Below, in pieces: positions 37,194 through 48,117 of a DNA stretch of 64,000 bases. The stretch is from Lysobacter sp. KIS68-7. Lineage in GTDB: Bacteria > Pseudomonadota > Gammaproteobacteria > Xanthomonadales > Xanthomonadaceae. Made by a program: the position numbers and the translations under genes. The notes under the pieces are model-generated. The model worked only from the letters and a program-made list of their open reading frames with translations, was not told where the DNA came from and ran no database searches. Position 1 is the stretch's first letter, and each line of letters opens with the position of its first letter. The DNA lies in contig NZ_CP089925.1 in NCBI RefSeq assembly GCF_021284745.1, forward strand, positions 1,356,001 through 1,420,000. The letters are read 5' to 3'.

Positions 37194-38348
37194 ATGATGG
37201 AGTCCCCCATGGAGACGCAACGCAGGATGCGGGCGAAGGCCCCCACCTATCGCCTACTTTTTGCCGCAGCGGTCCTCGCCCTCGCAGGGTGTGGTGGCGA
37301 CCAGGGGGCGAAGGAGGCGCCGCGCCCCGTGCTCGTGGTCCGTCCGGGCGGTGAATCGGCGGCGACGCTCAGTGCCTACGCAGGCGAGGTGCGCGCCCGG
37401 GAAGAGAGCCCGCTGTCGTTCCGCATCGGCGGCCAGCTCGTCCGACGCACCGTGGATGCAGGCGATCGCGTGAAGCGCGGCGACTTGCTCGCCGAACTCG
37501 ATCCGGGGGATGCGCGCCTGCAGGTGGACGCCGCGCAAGCGAACGCCGCCGCAGCGGACGCGGAACTCGCGCGCGCCGCCGCCGAGCGCAAGCGATACGA
37601 CGCGCTCGCGAAAGAACAATTGGTGAGTCGCTCCGCTGCCGAAACGCAGGACGCGACGTACGCCGCCGCCGCAGGCCAGGCGCGTGCGGCGCGCGCGCAG
37701 TTGGACGAGGCGCGCAACCAGCATGGCTACACGCAGCTGCGTGCGCCGCGCGACGGCGTGGTCGCCACGCGCAACGCCGAAGCGGGACAGACCGTCTCCG
37801 CAGGCCAGGTCGTGTACACGCTCGCAGGCGACGCGGGCCGCGAAATCGCGATCGCCTTGCCCGAATCGCGCATCCGGGAATTCAGCGTGGGCCAGCCGGT
37901 GCTCGTCGAATTGTGGAGCCGTCCTGGCGAACGCCTGCCGGGTCGCATCCGTGAAATCTCCGCCGCGGCGGATGCGCAGTCGCGCACTTTCGCCACGCGC
38001 GTTGCCCTGGATCCGAAGGTTGCCAGCGAAGTGGATCTTGGCCAGAGCGCGCGCGTGTATGTCGCCAGGACGCACGAAGGACAAGCGACCACGCTGCGCC
38101 TTCCGCTCTCCGCGCTGCAACGCGGCGCGAACGGCGACACCGCGGTCTGGGTGGTTACGCCTGCGCGCACCTTGCATCTCACGCCCGTGCGCGTGGGTCC
38201 GTTCGGTGAGGACAGCGTGCCGGTGCTGTCGGGACTGGCGGCCGATGCGTGGGTCGTCGCCGCCGGCGGACACCTGCTGCGCGAAGGCCAGGCCGTTGCG
38301 CCGGTCGATCGCGACAACCGCCCCGTCGCCGCGACGAAGGCCCGCTGA
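37194..38348 (+). CDS. RND efflux periplasmic adaptor lipoprotein (MFP)
   Basis: A 384-residue membrane-fusion protein that links an RND pump to an outer-membrane duct. The lipobox LALAGC near residue 33 marks a lipoprotein. It has the usual hairpin order: beta-barrel, barrel-sandwich (GDRVKRGDLLAELDPGDARL), a coiled-coil of about 50 residues (ADAELARAAAERKRYDALAK ... QARAARAQLDEARNQHGY), LRAPRDGVVATRNAEAGQTV, and the membrane-proximal domain. Start could also be 37197 or 37209. It precedes the pump gene by 2 nt and is divergent from the TetR gene. Confidence 0.93.
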   Translation: MMESPMETQRRMRAKAPTYRLLFAAAVLALAGCGGDQGAKEAPRPVLVVRPGGESAATLSAYAGEVRAREESPLSFRIGGQLVRRTVDAGDRVKRGDLLAELDPGDARLQVDAAQANAAAADAELARAAAERKRYDALAKEQLVSRSAAETQDATYAAAAGQARAARAQLDEARNQHGYTQLRAPRDGVVATRNAEAGQTVSAGQVVYTLAGDAGREIAIALPESRIREFSVGQPVLVELWSRPGERLPGRIREISAAADAQSRTFATRVALDPKVASEVDLGQSARVYVARTHEGQATTLRLPLSALQRGANGDTAVWVVTPARTLHLTPVRVGPFGEDSVPVLSGLAADAWVVAAGGHLLREGQAVAPVDRDNRPVAATKAR

Positions 38349-38350
38349 CC

Positions 38351-41300
38351 ATGCGATTCAACCTGTCCGAATGGGCGCTGCGCAATCGCACGCTCGTCGT
38401 CTACGCGATGGTCGTGCTCGCGTTGCTCGGCATCATGAGTTATCGCAACCTCGGTCAATCCGAGGATCCGCCGTTCACCTTCAAGGCGATGGTCGTGCGC
38501 ACGGTGTGGCCGGGCGCGACCGCGGAGGAAGTCTCGCGCCAGGTCACCGAGCGCGTCGAGAAGGCGCTGATGACCACGGGCAAGTACGAGTTCATCCGTT
38601 CTTACTCGCGCGTGGGCGAGTCGCAGGTGATCTTCATGGCGCGCGACTCGCTGCCCGCCAGCGAGATCCCCGAGCTGTGGTACCAGGTGCGCAAGAAGAT
38701 CGGCGACATCCAGCAGACGCTGCCGGAAGGCACGATCGGGCCGTTCTTCAACGATGAATTCGGCGACACCTTCGGCAACATCTACGCGCTCACCGGCAAG
38801 GGCTTCGACTATGCGGTGATGAAGGACTACGCAGAGCGCGTGGAACTCGAGCTGCAGCGCATCCCGGACGTCGGCAAGGTCGAACTCGTCGGCTTGCAGG
38901 ACGAAAAGATATTCATCGAGCTGTCCAACACCAAGCTCGCCACGCTGGGCATCCCGCTCTCGGCCGTGCAGCAGGCGCTGTCGGAACAGAACGCGGTGGT
39001 GCCGGCGGGCTTCTTCGAAACCGGGACCGACCGCGTGCAGATCCGCGTCACGGGCGCGCTGCGTTCGGTGGACGAGATCCGCAACTTCCCGATCCGCGTG
39101 GGCGACCGCACGTTCCGTGTCGCCGACGTGGCCACGATCAAGCGCGGCTTCTCCGATCCGGCGGCACCACGCATGCGCTTCATGGGCGACGACGCCATCG
39201 GCATCGCGGTGGCGATGAAGGACGGCGGCGACATCATCCGCCTGGGCCAGACACTGGAGAAGGAATTCGCGCGCCTGCAGAAGACGCTGCCTGCGGGCAT
39301 GGAACTACGCAAGGTCTCCGACCAGCCGCACGCGGTGCGCGAGTCGGTGGGCGAGTTCGTCAAGGTGCTCGCCGAAGCCGTGGCGATCGTCCTGCTGGTG
39401 AGCTTCTTCTCGCTGGGCTTCCGCACGGGCCTCGTGGTGGCCGTCTCGATTCCGCTCGTGCTCGCGATGACCTTCGCGGTCATGCACTACTTCGACATCG
39501 GCCTGCACAAGATTTCACTCGGCGCGCTGGTGCTCGCCCTCGGCCTGCTCGTCGACGACGCGATCATCGCGGTGGAGATGATGGCCATCAAGATGGAGCA
39601 GGGCTTCTCGCGCCTGAAGGCGGCGAGCTTCGCGTGGGAGAGCACGGCCTTTCCGATGCTCACCGGCACGCTGGTCACCGCGGCGGGCTTCCTGCCGATC
39701 GCCACGGCGGCGTCGGGCACGGGCGAATACACGCGTTCGCTGTTCCAGGTGGTCACCATTGCGCTGGTCGTGTCGTGGTTCGCGGCGGTGCTGTTCATTC
39801 CCTACCTGGGCGATCGCATGCTGCCCGACCTGCACGCGAAGCATGGGGGCGCCGACCCGTTCGCCACGCCGTTCTTCCAGCGCTTCCGCCGCCTGCTCGA
39901 CTGGTGCCTGCGGCGCCGCAAGACGGTCATCGCGCTCACGGCCGCTGCGTTCGTGGCCGCGTTGATGTTGTTCCGTTTCGTGCCGCAGCAGTTCTTCCCC
40001 GATTCCACGCGACCGGAGCTGATGGTCGACATGGAACTGGCGGAAGGCTCGTCGCTGCGCTCGACGGAAACGCAGGCGGAGAAGCTGGAGAAGCTGCTCG
40101 CCAAGCGCGAGGGCATCGACAACTACGTCGCGTATGTCGGTACGGGGTCGCCGCGCTTCTACCTGCCGCTCGACCAGCAGTTGCCGGCCGCGAACTTCGC
40201 GCAGTTCGTCGTGCGCGCGCACGACACCGAATCGCGCGAGGCCGTGCGGCGCTGGCTGATCGACGAAGTCGCGCCCACGTTCCCGTCGTTGCAACTGCGC
40301 GTGACGCGCCTGGAGAACGGCCCGCCGGTCGGGTATCCGGTGCAGTTCCGCGTCTCGGGCGAGCACATCGATCGCGTGCGCGAGATCGCCAAGCAGGTCG
40401 AAGCGAAGGTGCGCGCGAATCCGAACGTCGCCAACGTGAACCTCGACTGGGATGAGCCGAGCAAGGTCGTGCGCCTGGAGATCGACCAGGATCGTGCGCG
40501 CGCGCTGGGCGTGAGCACGCAGCAGTTGTCGCGCTTCCTGTCGGGCTCGCTGTCGGGCCTGCACGTGAGCACGTATCGCGAAGGCAACGAGCTGATCGAA
40601 ATGCTGCTGCGCGGGACCAACGACGAACGCACGCGCCTGGACCTGCTTGGCAGCCTGGCCGTGCCGACCTCGAAGGGCGAGACGGTGCCGCTATCGCAGG
40701 TCGCCACGCTGCGCTATGTGTTCGAGGACGGGATCATCTGGCATCGCGATCGCCTGCCCACCGTGACCGTGCGTGCGGACATCAGCAACGAGCTCACGCC
40801 GCCCACGGTGGTGGCGCAGATCCTGCCGACGCTCGAAGGCATCCGGACCGCGCTTCCGGAAGGGTATCTGCTGGAAACCGGCGGCACCGTCGAAGACTCC
40901 GCGCGCGGGCAGAACTCCATCACGGCGGGCCTGCCGCTGTTCCTGTTCGTGGTGGTGACCTTGCTGATGCTGCAGTTGCGCAGCTTCTCCCGCACGGCGC
41001 TGGTGCTGCTCACCGCGCCGCTCGGCATGATCGGCGTGACGCTGTTCCTGCTCGTGTTCCGCGTGCCCTTCGGCTTCGTCGCGATGCTGGGCACGATTGC
41101 GTTGGCGGGCATGATCATGCGCAACTCGGTGATCCTGGTGGACCAGATCGAACAGGACATCCGCCACGGCAACGATCGCTGGAACGCAATCATCGAGGCC
41201 ACGGTGCGGCGCTTCCGTCCGATCGTGCTGACCGCGCTGGCGGCGGTGCTCGCGATGATCCCGCTGTCGCGTTCGGCGTTCTTCGGGCCGATGGCGGTGG

Positions 41301-41461
41301 CGATCATGGGCGGCCTGATCGTCGCGACCGCGCTGACCTTGTTGTTCCTGCCCGCGTTGTATGCGGCGTGGTTCCGCGTGAAGCGCGATGAACCCGCGCC
41401 GGTGCCCGCGCAGGAGGATCAGTCGACTTCGGCCCTGGGTCCCGCGACCGGCGAGACGTAA
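38351..41461 (+). CDS. RND efflux pump inner-membrane transporter (AcrB/MexB superfamily)
   Basis: A 1036-residue proton-driven multidrug-type transporter. It has the 12-helix, two-large-loop RND layout: first helix RNRTLVVYAMVVLALLGIMS, pore-domain segment VVRTVWPGATAEEVSRQVTE, TM4 with the proton-relay pair in ALVLALGLLVDDAIIAVEMM, the second-half loop GSSLRSTETQAEKLEKLLAK, and C-terminal TM10-12 (LAGMIMRNSVILVDQIEQDI). It is a drug-efflux (HAE1-like) rather than metal-type RND. It follows the adaptor by 2 nt; the outer-membrane partner is probably the TolC at 34.2 kb. The C-terminal 43 nt overlap thrB on the opposite strand. Confidence 0.95.
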   Translation: MRFNLSEWALRNRTLVVYAMVVLALLGIMSYRNLGQSEDPPFTFKAMVVRTVWPGATAEEVSRQVTERVEKALMTTGKYEFIRSYSRVGESQVIFMARDSLPASEIPELWYQVRKKIGDIQQTLPEGTIGPFFNDEFGDTFGNIYALTGKGFDYAVMKDYAERVELELQRIPDVGKVELVGLQDEKIFIELSNTKLATLGIPLSAVQQALSEQNAVVPAGFFETGTDRVQIRVTGALRSVDEIRNFPIRVGDRTFRVADVATIKRGFSDPAAPRMRFMGDDAIGIAVAMKDGGDIIRLGQTLEKEFARLQKTLPAGMELRKVSDQPHAVRESVGEFVKVLAEAVAIVLLVSFFSLGFRTGLVVAVSIPLVLAMTFAVMHYFDIGLHKISLGALVLALGLLVDDAIIAVEMMAIKMEQGFSRLKAASFAWESTAFPMLTGTLVTAAGFLPIATAASGTGEYTRSLFQVVTIALVVSWFAAVLFIPYLGDRMLPDLHAKHGGADPFATPFFQRFRRLLDWCLRRRKTVIALTAAAFVAALMLFRFVPQQFFPDSTRPELMVDMELAEGSSLRSTETQAEKLEKLLAKREGIDNYVAYVGTGSPRFYLPLDQQLPAANFAQFVVRAHDTESREAVRRWLIDEVAPTFPSLQLRVTRLENGPPVGYPVQFRVSGEHIDRVREIAKQVEAKVRANPNVANVNLDWDEPSKVVRLEIDQDRARALGVSTQQLSRFLSGSLSGLHVSTYREGNELIEMLLRGTNDERTRLDLLGSLAVPTSKGETVPLSQVATLRYVFEDGIIWHRDRLPTVTVRADISNELTPPTVVAQILPTLEGIRTALPEGYLLETGGTVEDSARGQNSITAGLPLFLFVVVTLLMLQLRSFSRTALVLLTAPLGMIGVTLFLLVFRVPFGFVAMLGTIALAGMIMRNSVILVDQIEQDIRHGNDRWNAIIEATVRRFRPIVLTALAAVLAMIPLSRSAFFGPMAVAIMGGLIVATALTLLFLPALYAAWFRVKRDEPAPVPAQEDQSTSALGPATGET

Positions 41462-42351
41462 GCGCGCGAATCGAATCCCGCGTCGGCGAATGCAGCCTGC
41501 ATCGCCGGCGCGGCGCGCGTCGCCTCACCTTCCGACGCGAACCACGCGAAGACGCTCGGTCCTGCGCCGGACAGGCTGGCGCCCAGCGCACCGGCGTCCA
41601 TCGCGGCTTGCTTCACCTGCGTAAAGCCAGGCACCAAGGGCGCACGTCGTGGTTCGACCAGCACGTCCTGCAAGCCATCGCGGATGAGCGCGATGTCCCC
41701 GCGTTCCAGGCCGAGCAGGAACTGCGCGAGCCGCGCGCTGTGCGCCACGACGGTGGAGAGCGGGTAGGGCGCGGTCAACGCTTCGCGCGAACGCTGCGTT
41801 TCCAGCACCTGGTCCGGATGCACGACGACGCAATGCAAGGCCGCGGGAACATGCAGCGGCACCAGGCGCGTCGCAGTGGCCAGCACCACGCCACCAATCA
41901 GCATCGGCCCCACGTTGTCGCCCTGGTGGCTGCGGCTGGAGGCGTACTCGCCTTCCATCGCGAAGGGATACAGCGCCTCGCGCGTCAGCGGCGCATCGAG
42001 CAACGCGTTCGCCGCGACCAGTGCCGCGACGCACGAGGCCGCGGAACCGCCGAGTCCGGCGCCGATCGGAATGCCCTTGTCGAGTTCGACTTCGAAGCCA
42101 TGCGCGAGCTTCAGCCCTTCCTGCAACGCGCGCACCGCGCGTCCCGCCGTGTTGCGTTCGGTGTCGAAGGGAATCATCGACACGTCGCCCGTGCCGCGCA
42201 CCGCCACCACGCGCACTTCGGGCGCCTCGATGCGCCGCACCGTTGCGCGGTCGCGCAGGCCGGCGATCGAATGCCCCAGCAGGTCGAAGCCCACGCCGAT
42301 ATTGCCGACGCCGGCGGGAGCGGAAGCACTCGTCTGGAGCGGCATGGGCAT
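41419..42351 (-). CDS. thrB: Homoserine kinase (GHMP family)
   Basis: ThrB phosphorylates homoserine in threonine biosynthesis. The 310-residue product carries the GHMP motifs: SAPAGVGNIGVGFDLLG at the N-terminus, ATP-binding glycine/serine loop PIGAGLGGSAASCVAALVAA, and the C-terminal GALGASLSGAGPSVFAWFA. Start at 42351 or 42345 (MPMPLQ or MPLQ). thrA and thrC are not neighbours here. It is divergent from thiC over a 210-nt gap and its 3' end overlaps the RND gene by 43 nt. Confidence 0.94.
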   Translation of the reverse strand: MPMPLQTSASAPAGVGNIGVGFDLLGHSIAGLRDRATVRRIEAPEVRVVAVRGTGDVSMIPFDTERNTAGRAVRALQEGLKLAHGFEVELDKGIPIGAGLGGSAASCVAALVAANALLDAPLTREALYPFAMEGEYASSRSHQGDNVGPMLIGGVVLATATRLVPLHVPAALHCVVVHPDQVLETQRSREALTAPYPLSTVVAHSARLAQFLLGLERGDIALIRDGLQDVLVEPRRAPLVPGFTQVKQAAMDAGALGASLSGAGPSVFAWFASEGEATRAAPAMQAAFADAGFDSRAYVSPVAGPRAEVD

Positions 42352-42380
42352 GCGTGAATGCGGGGGGCGGGGGCGCATTA

Positions 42381-42410
42381 TTGGCCCTGCGGGCCGCGCC
42401 GTGGTGGAAT
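42381..42410 (+). promoter_or_regulatory. Predicted promoter of the thiC riboswitch transcript
   Basis: TTGGCC (42381-42386) and TGGAAT (42405-42410) are spaced 18 nt apart. The predicted start near 42417 coincides with the 5' side of the TPP aptamer closing stem. Confidence 0.4.
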
Positions 42411-44441
<2,031 letters not shown>

Positions 44442-44499
44442 TCCCCGCGGGGCGGCGCCATTGTCCTTCGGGGCAATACGCCGCCTACACGCCGATGGG

Positions 44500-44505
44500 T
44501 AAGAT
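44500..44505 (+). promoter_or_regulatory. -10-like box of the ion channel gene
   Basis: TAAGAT is 6 nt before the ATG at 44512, and no Shine-Dalgarno is visible. The spacing suggests a leaderless transcript. Confidence 0.4.
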
Positions 44506-44511
44506 CGCGCG

Positions 44512-45186
44512 ATGCACGCGATCATGAAGCCGACGCTCTGGCGCAGGGTATTTCGCCGCCACCCCTCCGCCTTCCTGCTGGCGGCGCAGCTGCTCAGCCT
44601 GCTGCTCTATCCCCTGATGGACCAGACCTCCGAAGGGCGCATGCTCTTCGGTGGCGTCGCCGTGGTGGTCGTGCCCTTGGCGGTGTGGGCGGTGAACCGC
44701 AGTCCCGCGCTCAACATCTTTGCCTGGTTGCTCGCCGTGCCGTCCCTGGTGCTCACGGTGTGGGTGGTGGTCGCCGACAACATGGCCCTGCTGCCCCTGG
44801 CGGCTTCGCTCGAAGCGCTGCTGTACTTCTACGCAGCGGGCGGGCTGATCATGTACATGATGCGCGACACGAACGTGCACGCCGACGAACTGTTCGCGGC
44901 GGCTGCGACGTTCACGCTGCTGGCGTGGGGCTTCGCGTACGCCTACTTCGTGTGCCAGGTGTGGTATCCGGGCAGCTTCACGGGCCTGGAACCCGAGCGC
45001 GAACGCACGTGGCTCGAATTGCTGTTCTACAGCGTGAGCAACCTGTCGGCGACGGGGCTCGGCGACGTGCTTCCCGTTTCTCCCCCTGCGCGCGTGCTCA
45101 CGATGCTCGAGCAGATCGCAGGCGTGGGGTACATCGCGACGGTGGTGTCGCGGTTGATCGGGCTGACGATCGTGCAGAAAAAATAG
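44512..45186 (+). CDS. Two-pore-helix ion channel-like membrane protein
   Basis: A 224-residue membrane protein with about five helices in the N-terminal part and a C-terminal ion-channel module (about residues 145-224): outer segment, pore helix LELLFYSVSNLSATGLGDVL and inner helix VLTMLEQIAGVGYIATVVSRLIGL. The filter reads TGLGD where potassium channels have TVGYGD, so selectivity is uncertain. No cytosolic regulatory domain is present. It converges with ppa, whose terminator hairpin starts at this gene's stop codon. Channel function is inference from the pore-loop pattern. Confidence 0.75.
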   Translation: MHAIMKPTLWRRVFRRHPSAFLLAAQLLSLLLYPLMDQTSEGRMLFGGVAVVVVPLAVWAVNRSPALNIFAWLLAVPSLVLTVWVVVADNMALLPLAASLEALLYFYAAGGLIMYMMRDTNVHADELFAAAATFTLLAWGFAYAYFVCQVWYPGSFTGLEPERERTWLELLFYSVSNLSATGLGDVLPVSPPARVLTMLEQIAGVGYIATVVSRLIGLTIVQKK

Positions 45187-45208
45187 CCGGGCAGCGGAAC
45201 TGCCCGGC
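45177..45208 (-). terminator. Terminator of ppa at the 3' end of the channel gene
   Basis: GCCGGGCAG (45186-45194) and CTGCCCGGC (45200-45208) form a perfect 9-bp stem with a 5-nt loop. On the minus strand it is followed by TATTTTTT. It therefore terminates ppa transcription and overlaps the channel stop codon. Confidence 0.8.
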
Positions 45209-45214
45209 CCACGA

Positions 45215-45763
45215 TCAGAAGTTCGGCTTCTCTTCCGAAGCGTTGTAGCGCGTGATCGACTCGACGAGGATCTGCTTCGCCTCGTTCACGTCGCCCCAGC
45301 CGTCGAGCTTCACCCACTTGCCGACTTCCAGGTCCTTGTAGTGCTCGAAGAAGTAGGCGATGCGGTCGCGCCAATGCTGCGGGACGTCGTTGAGGCCTTC
45401 GATGTGTGCGTACCCCGGGTACACCTTGGTGACCGGCACGGCGAGGATCTTCTCGTCGCTGCCCGCCTCGTCGCTCATGCGCAGCACGCCGACGGGGCGC
45501 ACGCGGATCACCGAACCGGGGATCAGCTGCAGCGGCATCAGCACCAGCACGTCGGCCGGGTCGCCGTCGCCGCACAGCGTGTGGGGGACGTAGCCGTAGT
45601 TGCAGGGGTAGCGCATCGGCGTGGAGAGCACGCGGTCGACGAAGATGGCGCCCGAGGCCTTGTCGACCTCGTACTTGACCGGCTCGGCGTCCTTGGGGAT
45701 TTCGATGATGACGTTGATTTCGTCCGGCGGGTTCTTGCCGGTGGGGACGAGGTCCAGGCCCAT
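45215..45763 (-). CDS. ppa: Inorganic pyrophosphatase, soluble type I
   Basis: Ppa hydrolyses pyrophosphate to phosphate in the cytosol. The 182-residue product has the family signature: EIPKDAEPVKYEVDKASG, RYPCNYGYVPHTLCGDGDPADVLVL (with the metal-binding Asp residues of the DGDPxDV motif), RMSDEAGSDEKILAVP and AYFFEHYKDLEVGKWVKLDGW. Complete and ordinary. A perfect TATAAT lies 32 nt before the start. It is a second PPi enzyme close to hppA and PPi-PFK. Confidence 0.97.
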   Translation of the reverse strand: MGLDLVPTGKNPPDEINVIIEIPKDAEPVKYEVDKASGAIFVDRVLSTPMRYPCNYGYVPHTLCGDGDPADVLVLMPLQLIPGSVIRVRPVGVLRMSDEAGSDEKILAVPVTKVYPGYAHIEGLNDVPQHWRDRIAYFFEHYKDLEVGKWVKLDGWGDVNEAKQILVESITRYNASEEKPNF

Positions 45764-45795
45764 GATTCTCGTGGCAGGGGAGGGGGAGGGCGCGG

Positions 45796-45801
45796 ATTAT
45801 A
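45796..45801 (-). promoter_or_regulatory. -10 box of ppa
   Basis: TATAAT on the minus strand, 32 nt before the ppa ATG. The -35 region is weak. Confidence 0.45.
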
Positions 45802-45855
45802 GGCGGGAACCTGCCGCGCACTCGTGCATCGGATGGGTATTGCAGGAGGAAACGC

Positions 45856-46566
45856 ATGGCCGGACAGGATCCCCGGGCACTGATCGATTACGCCGCGCTC
45901 GACGACACCACCCTCGTGGCCCTGGCCCGGGCGGGCCGTCGCGAGGCATTCCGCCAGGTCATGCAGCGCTGTAACCGTCGGCTGTTCCGCGTGGCGCGCA
46001 GCGTGGTGCACGACGACGCAGAGGCCGAGGACGTGGTGCAGGAGGCCTACGTGAATGCCTTCGAGCACCTCTCCGAGTTCCGCGGCGAGGCGGCCCTGAC
46101 GACCTGGCTCACCCGGATCGTGCTGAACGAGGCCAACGGCCGCTTGCGGTCGCGCAAGCCCACGGTCGAGCTCGACCAGATCGAAACGCTCCAGCGCGAA
46201 GGAGGCCGCGTGATCGCATTCCCCTCTCGATTCGGCAGCGAAGACCCCGCGGCCGACGCGGCGCGCGGCCAGATCCGGCGCCTGCTCGAAGGCGCGGTCG
46301 ACGACTTGCCCGAACCCTTCCGCCTCGTGTTCGTGATGCGCGAAATCGAGGAATGCAGCGTCGAGGAGACGGCCGCGTGCCTGGGACTCAAGCCCGAGAC
46401 CGTGAAGACGCGGCTGCATCGCGCGCGACGGATGTTGCGCGCGGCCTTGCACGACACGCTCGCCACCACGGTGACCGAAGCGTTCCCGTTCCTCGGCGCT
46501 CGCTGCGACCGCATGACCCACACCGTGCTTGCGCGCATCGCGGCGCAGGTGCGCGACGAAGTTTGA
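45856..46566 (+). CDS. ECF-type sigma factor (second copy in window)
   Basis: A 236-residue ECF sigma factor with region 2 (about residues 20-95: VALARAGRREAFRQVMQRCN, FRVARSVVHDDAEAEDVVQE AYVNAFEHLSEF, TTWLTRIVLNEANGRLR) and region 4 (about 150-205: DLPEPFRLVFVMREIEECSV EETAACLGLKPETVKTRLHR). The C-terminal 35 residues after region 4 hold a hydrophobic run and a Cys (FPFLGARCDRMTHTVLARI). GGAGG is 7 nt before the start. No anti-sigma gene follows; two small membrane proteins do, and these may take the sensory role. Confidence 0.93.
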   Translation: MAGQDPRALIDYAALDDTTLVALARAGRREAFRQVMQRCNRRLFRVARSVVHDDAEAEDVVQEAYVNAFEHLSEFRGEAALTTWLTRIVLNEANGRLRSRKPTVELDQIETLQREGGRVIAFPSRFGSEDPAADAARGQIRRLLEGAVDDLPEPFRLVFVMREIEECSVEETAACLGLKPETVKTRLHRARRMLRAALHDTLATTVTEAFPFLGARCDRMTHTVLARIAAQVRDEV

Positions 46567-46592
46567 TTCGATCCAACACACGGGGAACGTCC

Positions 46593-46940
46593 ATGTACAC
46601 GACTTACGCACTCATCATCTTCGCCATCGCCGCCCTCGGCGGCCTCGTTCTTGCGTCGCACGTGCTGCGCGGGAAGTTCGCGCCGTGGGCGGTCTCCATC
46701 CTGCATGCATTGCTCGGTGCGACGGGCCTGGTGCTGTTGCTCCTGCAGGTGCTGCAGGGGAATGCCGCCGGACGCGTCGTCGGCGCGCTTGGACTGCTTG
46801 TCGTCGCGGCGCTCGGCGGGTTCTATCTCGCGGCGCTGCACGGTCGGAAGACCTTGCCGCCGAAGGCCGTCGTGTTGCTGCACGCGGGCCTGGCCGTCAC
46901 CGGTTTCCTCGTGCTGCTCAGCGCGGTGCTCGCGGCGTGA
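46593..46940 (+). CDS. Small four-helix membrane protein of unknown function
   Basis: A 115-residue, almost wholly hydrophobic protein with four helices (TTYALIIFAIAALGGLVLAS, WAVSILHALLGATGLVLLLLQ, VVGALGLLVVAALGGFYLAA, AVVLLHAGLAVTGFLVLLSA). Two His residues lie within helices (ILHALL, LLHAGL), which could bind a heme. GGGGAA about 10 nt upstream supports the start. The stop overlaps the next gene, so both are made together. No family recognised. Confidence 0.75.
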   Translation: MYTTYALIIFAIAALGGLVLASHVLRGKFAPWAVSILHALLGATGLVLLLLQVLQGNAAGRVVGALGLLVVAALGGFYLAALHGRKTLPPKAVVLLHAGLAVTGFLVLLSAVLAA

Positions 46941-47356
46941 AGCATCCGCTGCACCCGGCGGTGGTGCACTTTCCGATCGCGACCTGGTCGCTGGCGACGT
47001 TCGCGGACGTCGCCGGCCTGTGGTGGGGCGATGCGGCGTGGCGTTACGCGGGACCGTTGCATGTGGTCGGCAATCTCACGGCGCTGGTCACCGTCGCCGC
47101 CGGCCTGCTCGATTTCATGCAGGTGCCGGCGGACAGTCCTGCGACGAAATACGTCACGCGCCACGTGGCGCTCGTCTCCGGTGCGTGGCTGGCGTACGGC
47201 GCCAGCCTCGTGCTGCGCTATCACGAACATGGCCTGCAATCGCCGACGATGCCCGCGATCGCGGCGAGCGTCGTCGGATTCCTGCTGCTGGGCGCGGCAG
47301 GATGGCAGGGCGGGCAGCTGGTGTACCGCCACGGCGTGAACGTCGAAGGTCGCTAG
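46937..47356 (+). CDS. DUF2231-family membrane protein
   Basis: A 139-residue integral membrane protein starting at GTG overlapping the previous stop. The N-terminal [15 protein letters not shown] motif with three His residues is the DUF2231 hallmark, and four helices follow ([52 protein letters not shown]). The conserved His residues suggest metal or heme binding. It is the third gene of the ECF operon, and its stop overlaps the convergent slipin gene by 4 nt. Confidence 0.82.
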   Translation: MKHPLHPAVVHFPIATWSLATFADVAGLWWGDAAWRYAGPLHVVGNLTALVTVAAGLLDFMQVPADSPATKYVTRHVALVSGAWLAYGASLVLRYHEHGLQSPTMPAIAASVVGFLLLGAAGWQGGQLVYRHGVNVEGR

Positions 47357-48096
47357 CTTTTAGTGAGCGACTGCAGGACATCGATCGGCAAGGGGAAGAC
47401 GATCGTCGAACTCTTCTCGCCGGCGATCTCGGTCAGGGTCTGCAGGTAACGCAACTGGATCGCGCGCGGATCGGCGCCCAGCAGGCGCGCCGCTTCGACG
47501 AGCGCTTCGGCTGCCTGCCGCTCGCCTTCGGCGTGGATGACCTTGGCGCGGCGCAGGCGTTCGGCTTCGGCCTGGCGTGCGATGGCGCGCACCATCACTT
47601 CGTTGATGTCGACGTGCTTGATCTCCACGTTGGCGACCTTGATGCCCCACGCGTCGGTCTGCGTATCGAGGATCGTGCGGATGTCGTGGTTGAGCTTCTC
47701 GCGTTCGGCCAGCATTTCGTCCAGGTCGTGCTGGCCCAGCACGGAGCGCAGTGTCGTCTGCGCGAGCTGGCTCGTGGCCTCGTAGAAGTGTTCGACGTTG
47801 ATGATCGCCTTCTGCGGCTCGACGACGCGGAAGTAGACGACTGCATTGACCTTCACCGACACGTTGTCGTGCGAGATCAGGTCCTGCGAGGGCACGTCCA
47901 TCACGATGGTGCGCAGGTCCACGCGCACCATCTGCTGCACGATCGGAATGAGGATGAACAAGCCCGGGCCCTTCACTTTCCAGAAGCGACCGAGCTGGAA
48001 CACCACGGCGCGTTCGTACTCGCGCAGGATCTTGACCGACGCCACGATCAGCACGAAGACGAGCAGGATCAGCGGGAACGAGAGGATCATGTTCAT
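47353..48096 (-). CDS. Slipin/SPFH-domain membrane protein
   Basis: A 247-residue SPFH (stomatin/prohibitin) protein: one N-terminal membrane anchor ([20 protein letters not shown]), the SPFH core ([60 protein letters not shown]), and a helical coiled-coil C-terminus ([20 protein letters not shown]). Such proteins scaffold membrane proteases. It follows the NfeD-like gene by 21 nt on the same strand, the standard slipin/NfeD pair. Confidence 0.95.
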   Translation of the reverse strand: MNMILSFPLILLVFVLIVASVKILREYERAVVFQLGRFWKVKGPGLFILIPIVQQMVRVDLRTIVMDVPSQDLISHDNVSVKVNAVVYFRVVEPQKAIINVEHFYEATSQLAQTTLRSVLGQHDLDEMLAEREKLNHDIRTILDTQTDAWGIKVANVEIKHVDINEVMVRAIARQAEAERLRRAKVIHAEGERQAAEALVEAARLLGADPRAIQLRYLQTLTEIAGEKSSTIVFPLPIDVLQSLTKS

Positions 48097-48117
48097 GGCC
48101 AGCCTCCTTTGGCTGGG

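Noticed and set aside
46593..47356. An anti-sigma factor for the second ECF sigma
   Set aside because: Neither following membrane protein has the HxxxCxxC zinc-finger or a cytosolic sigma-binding domain.
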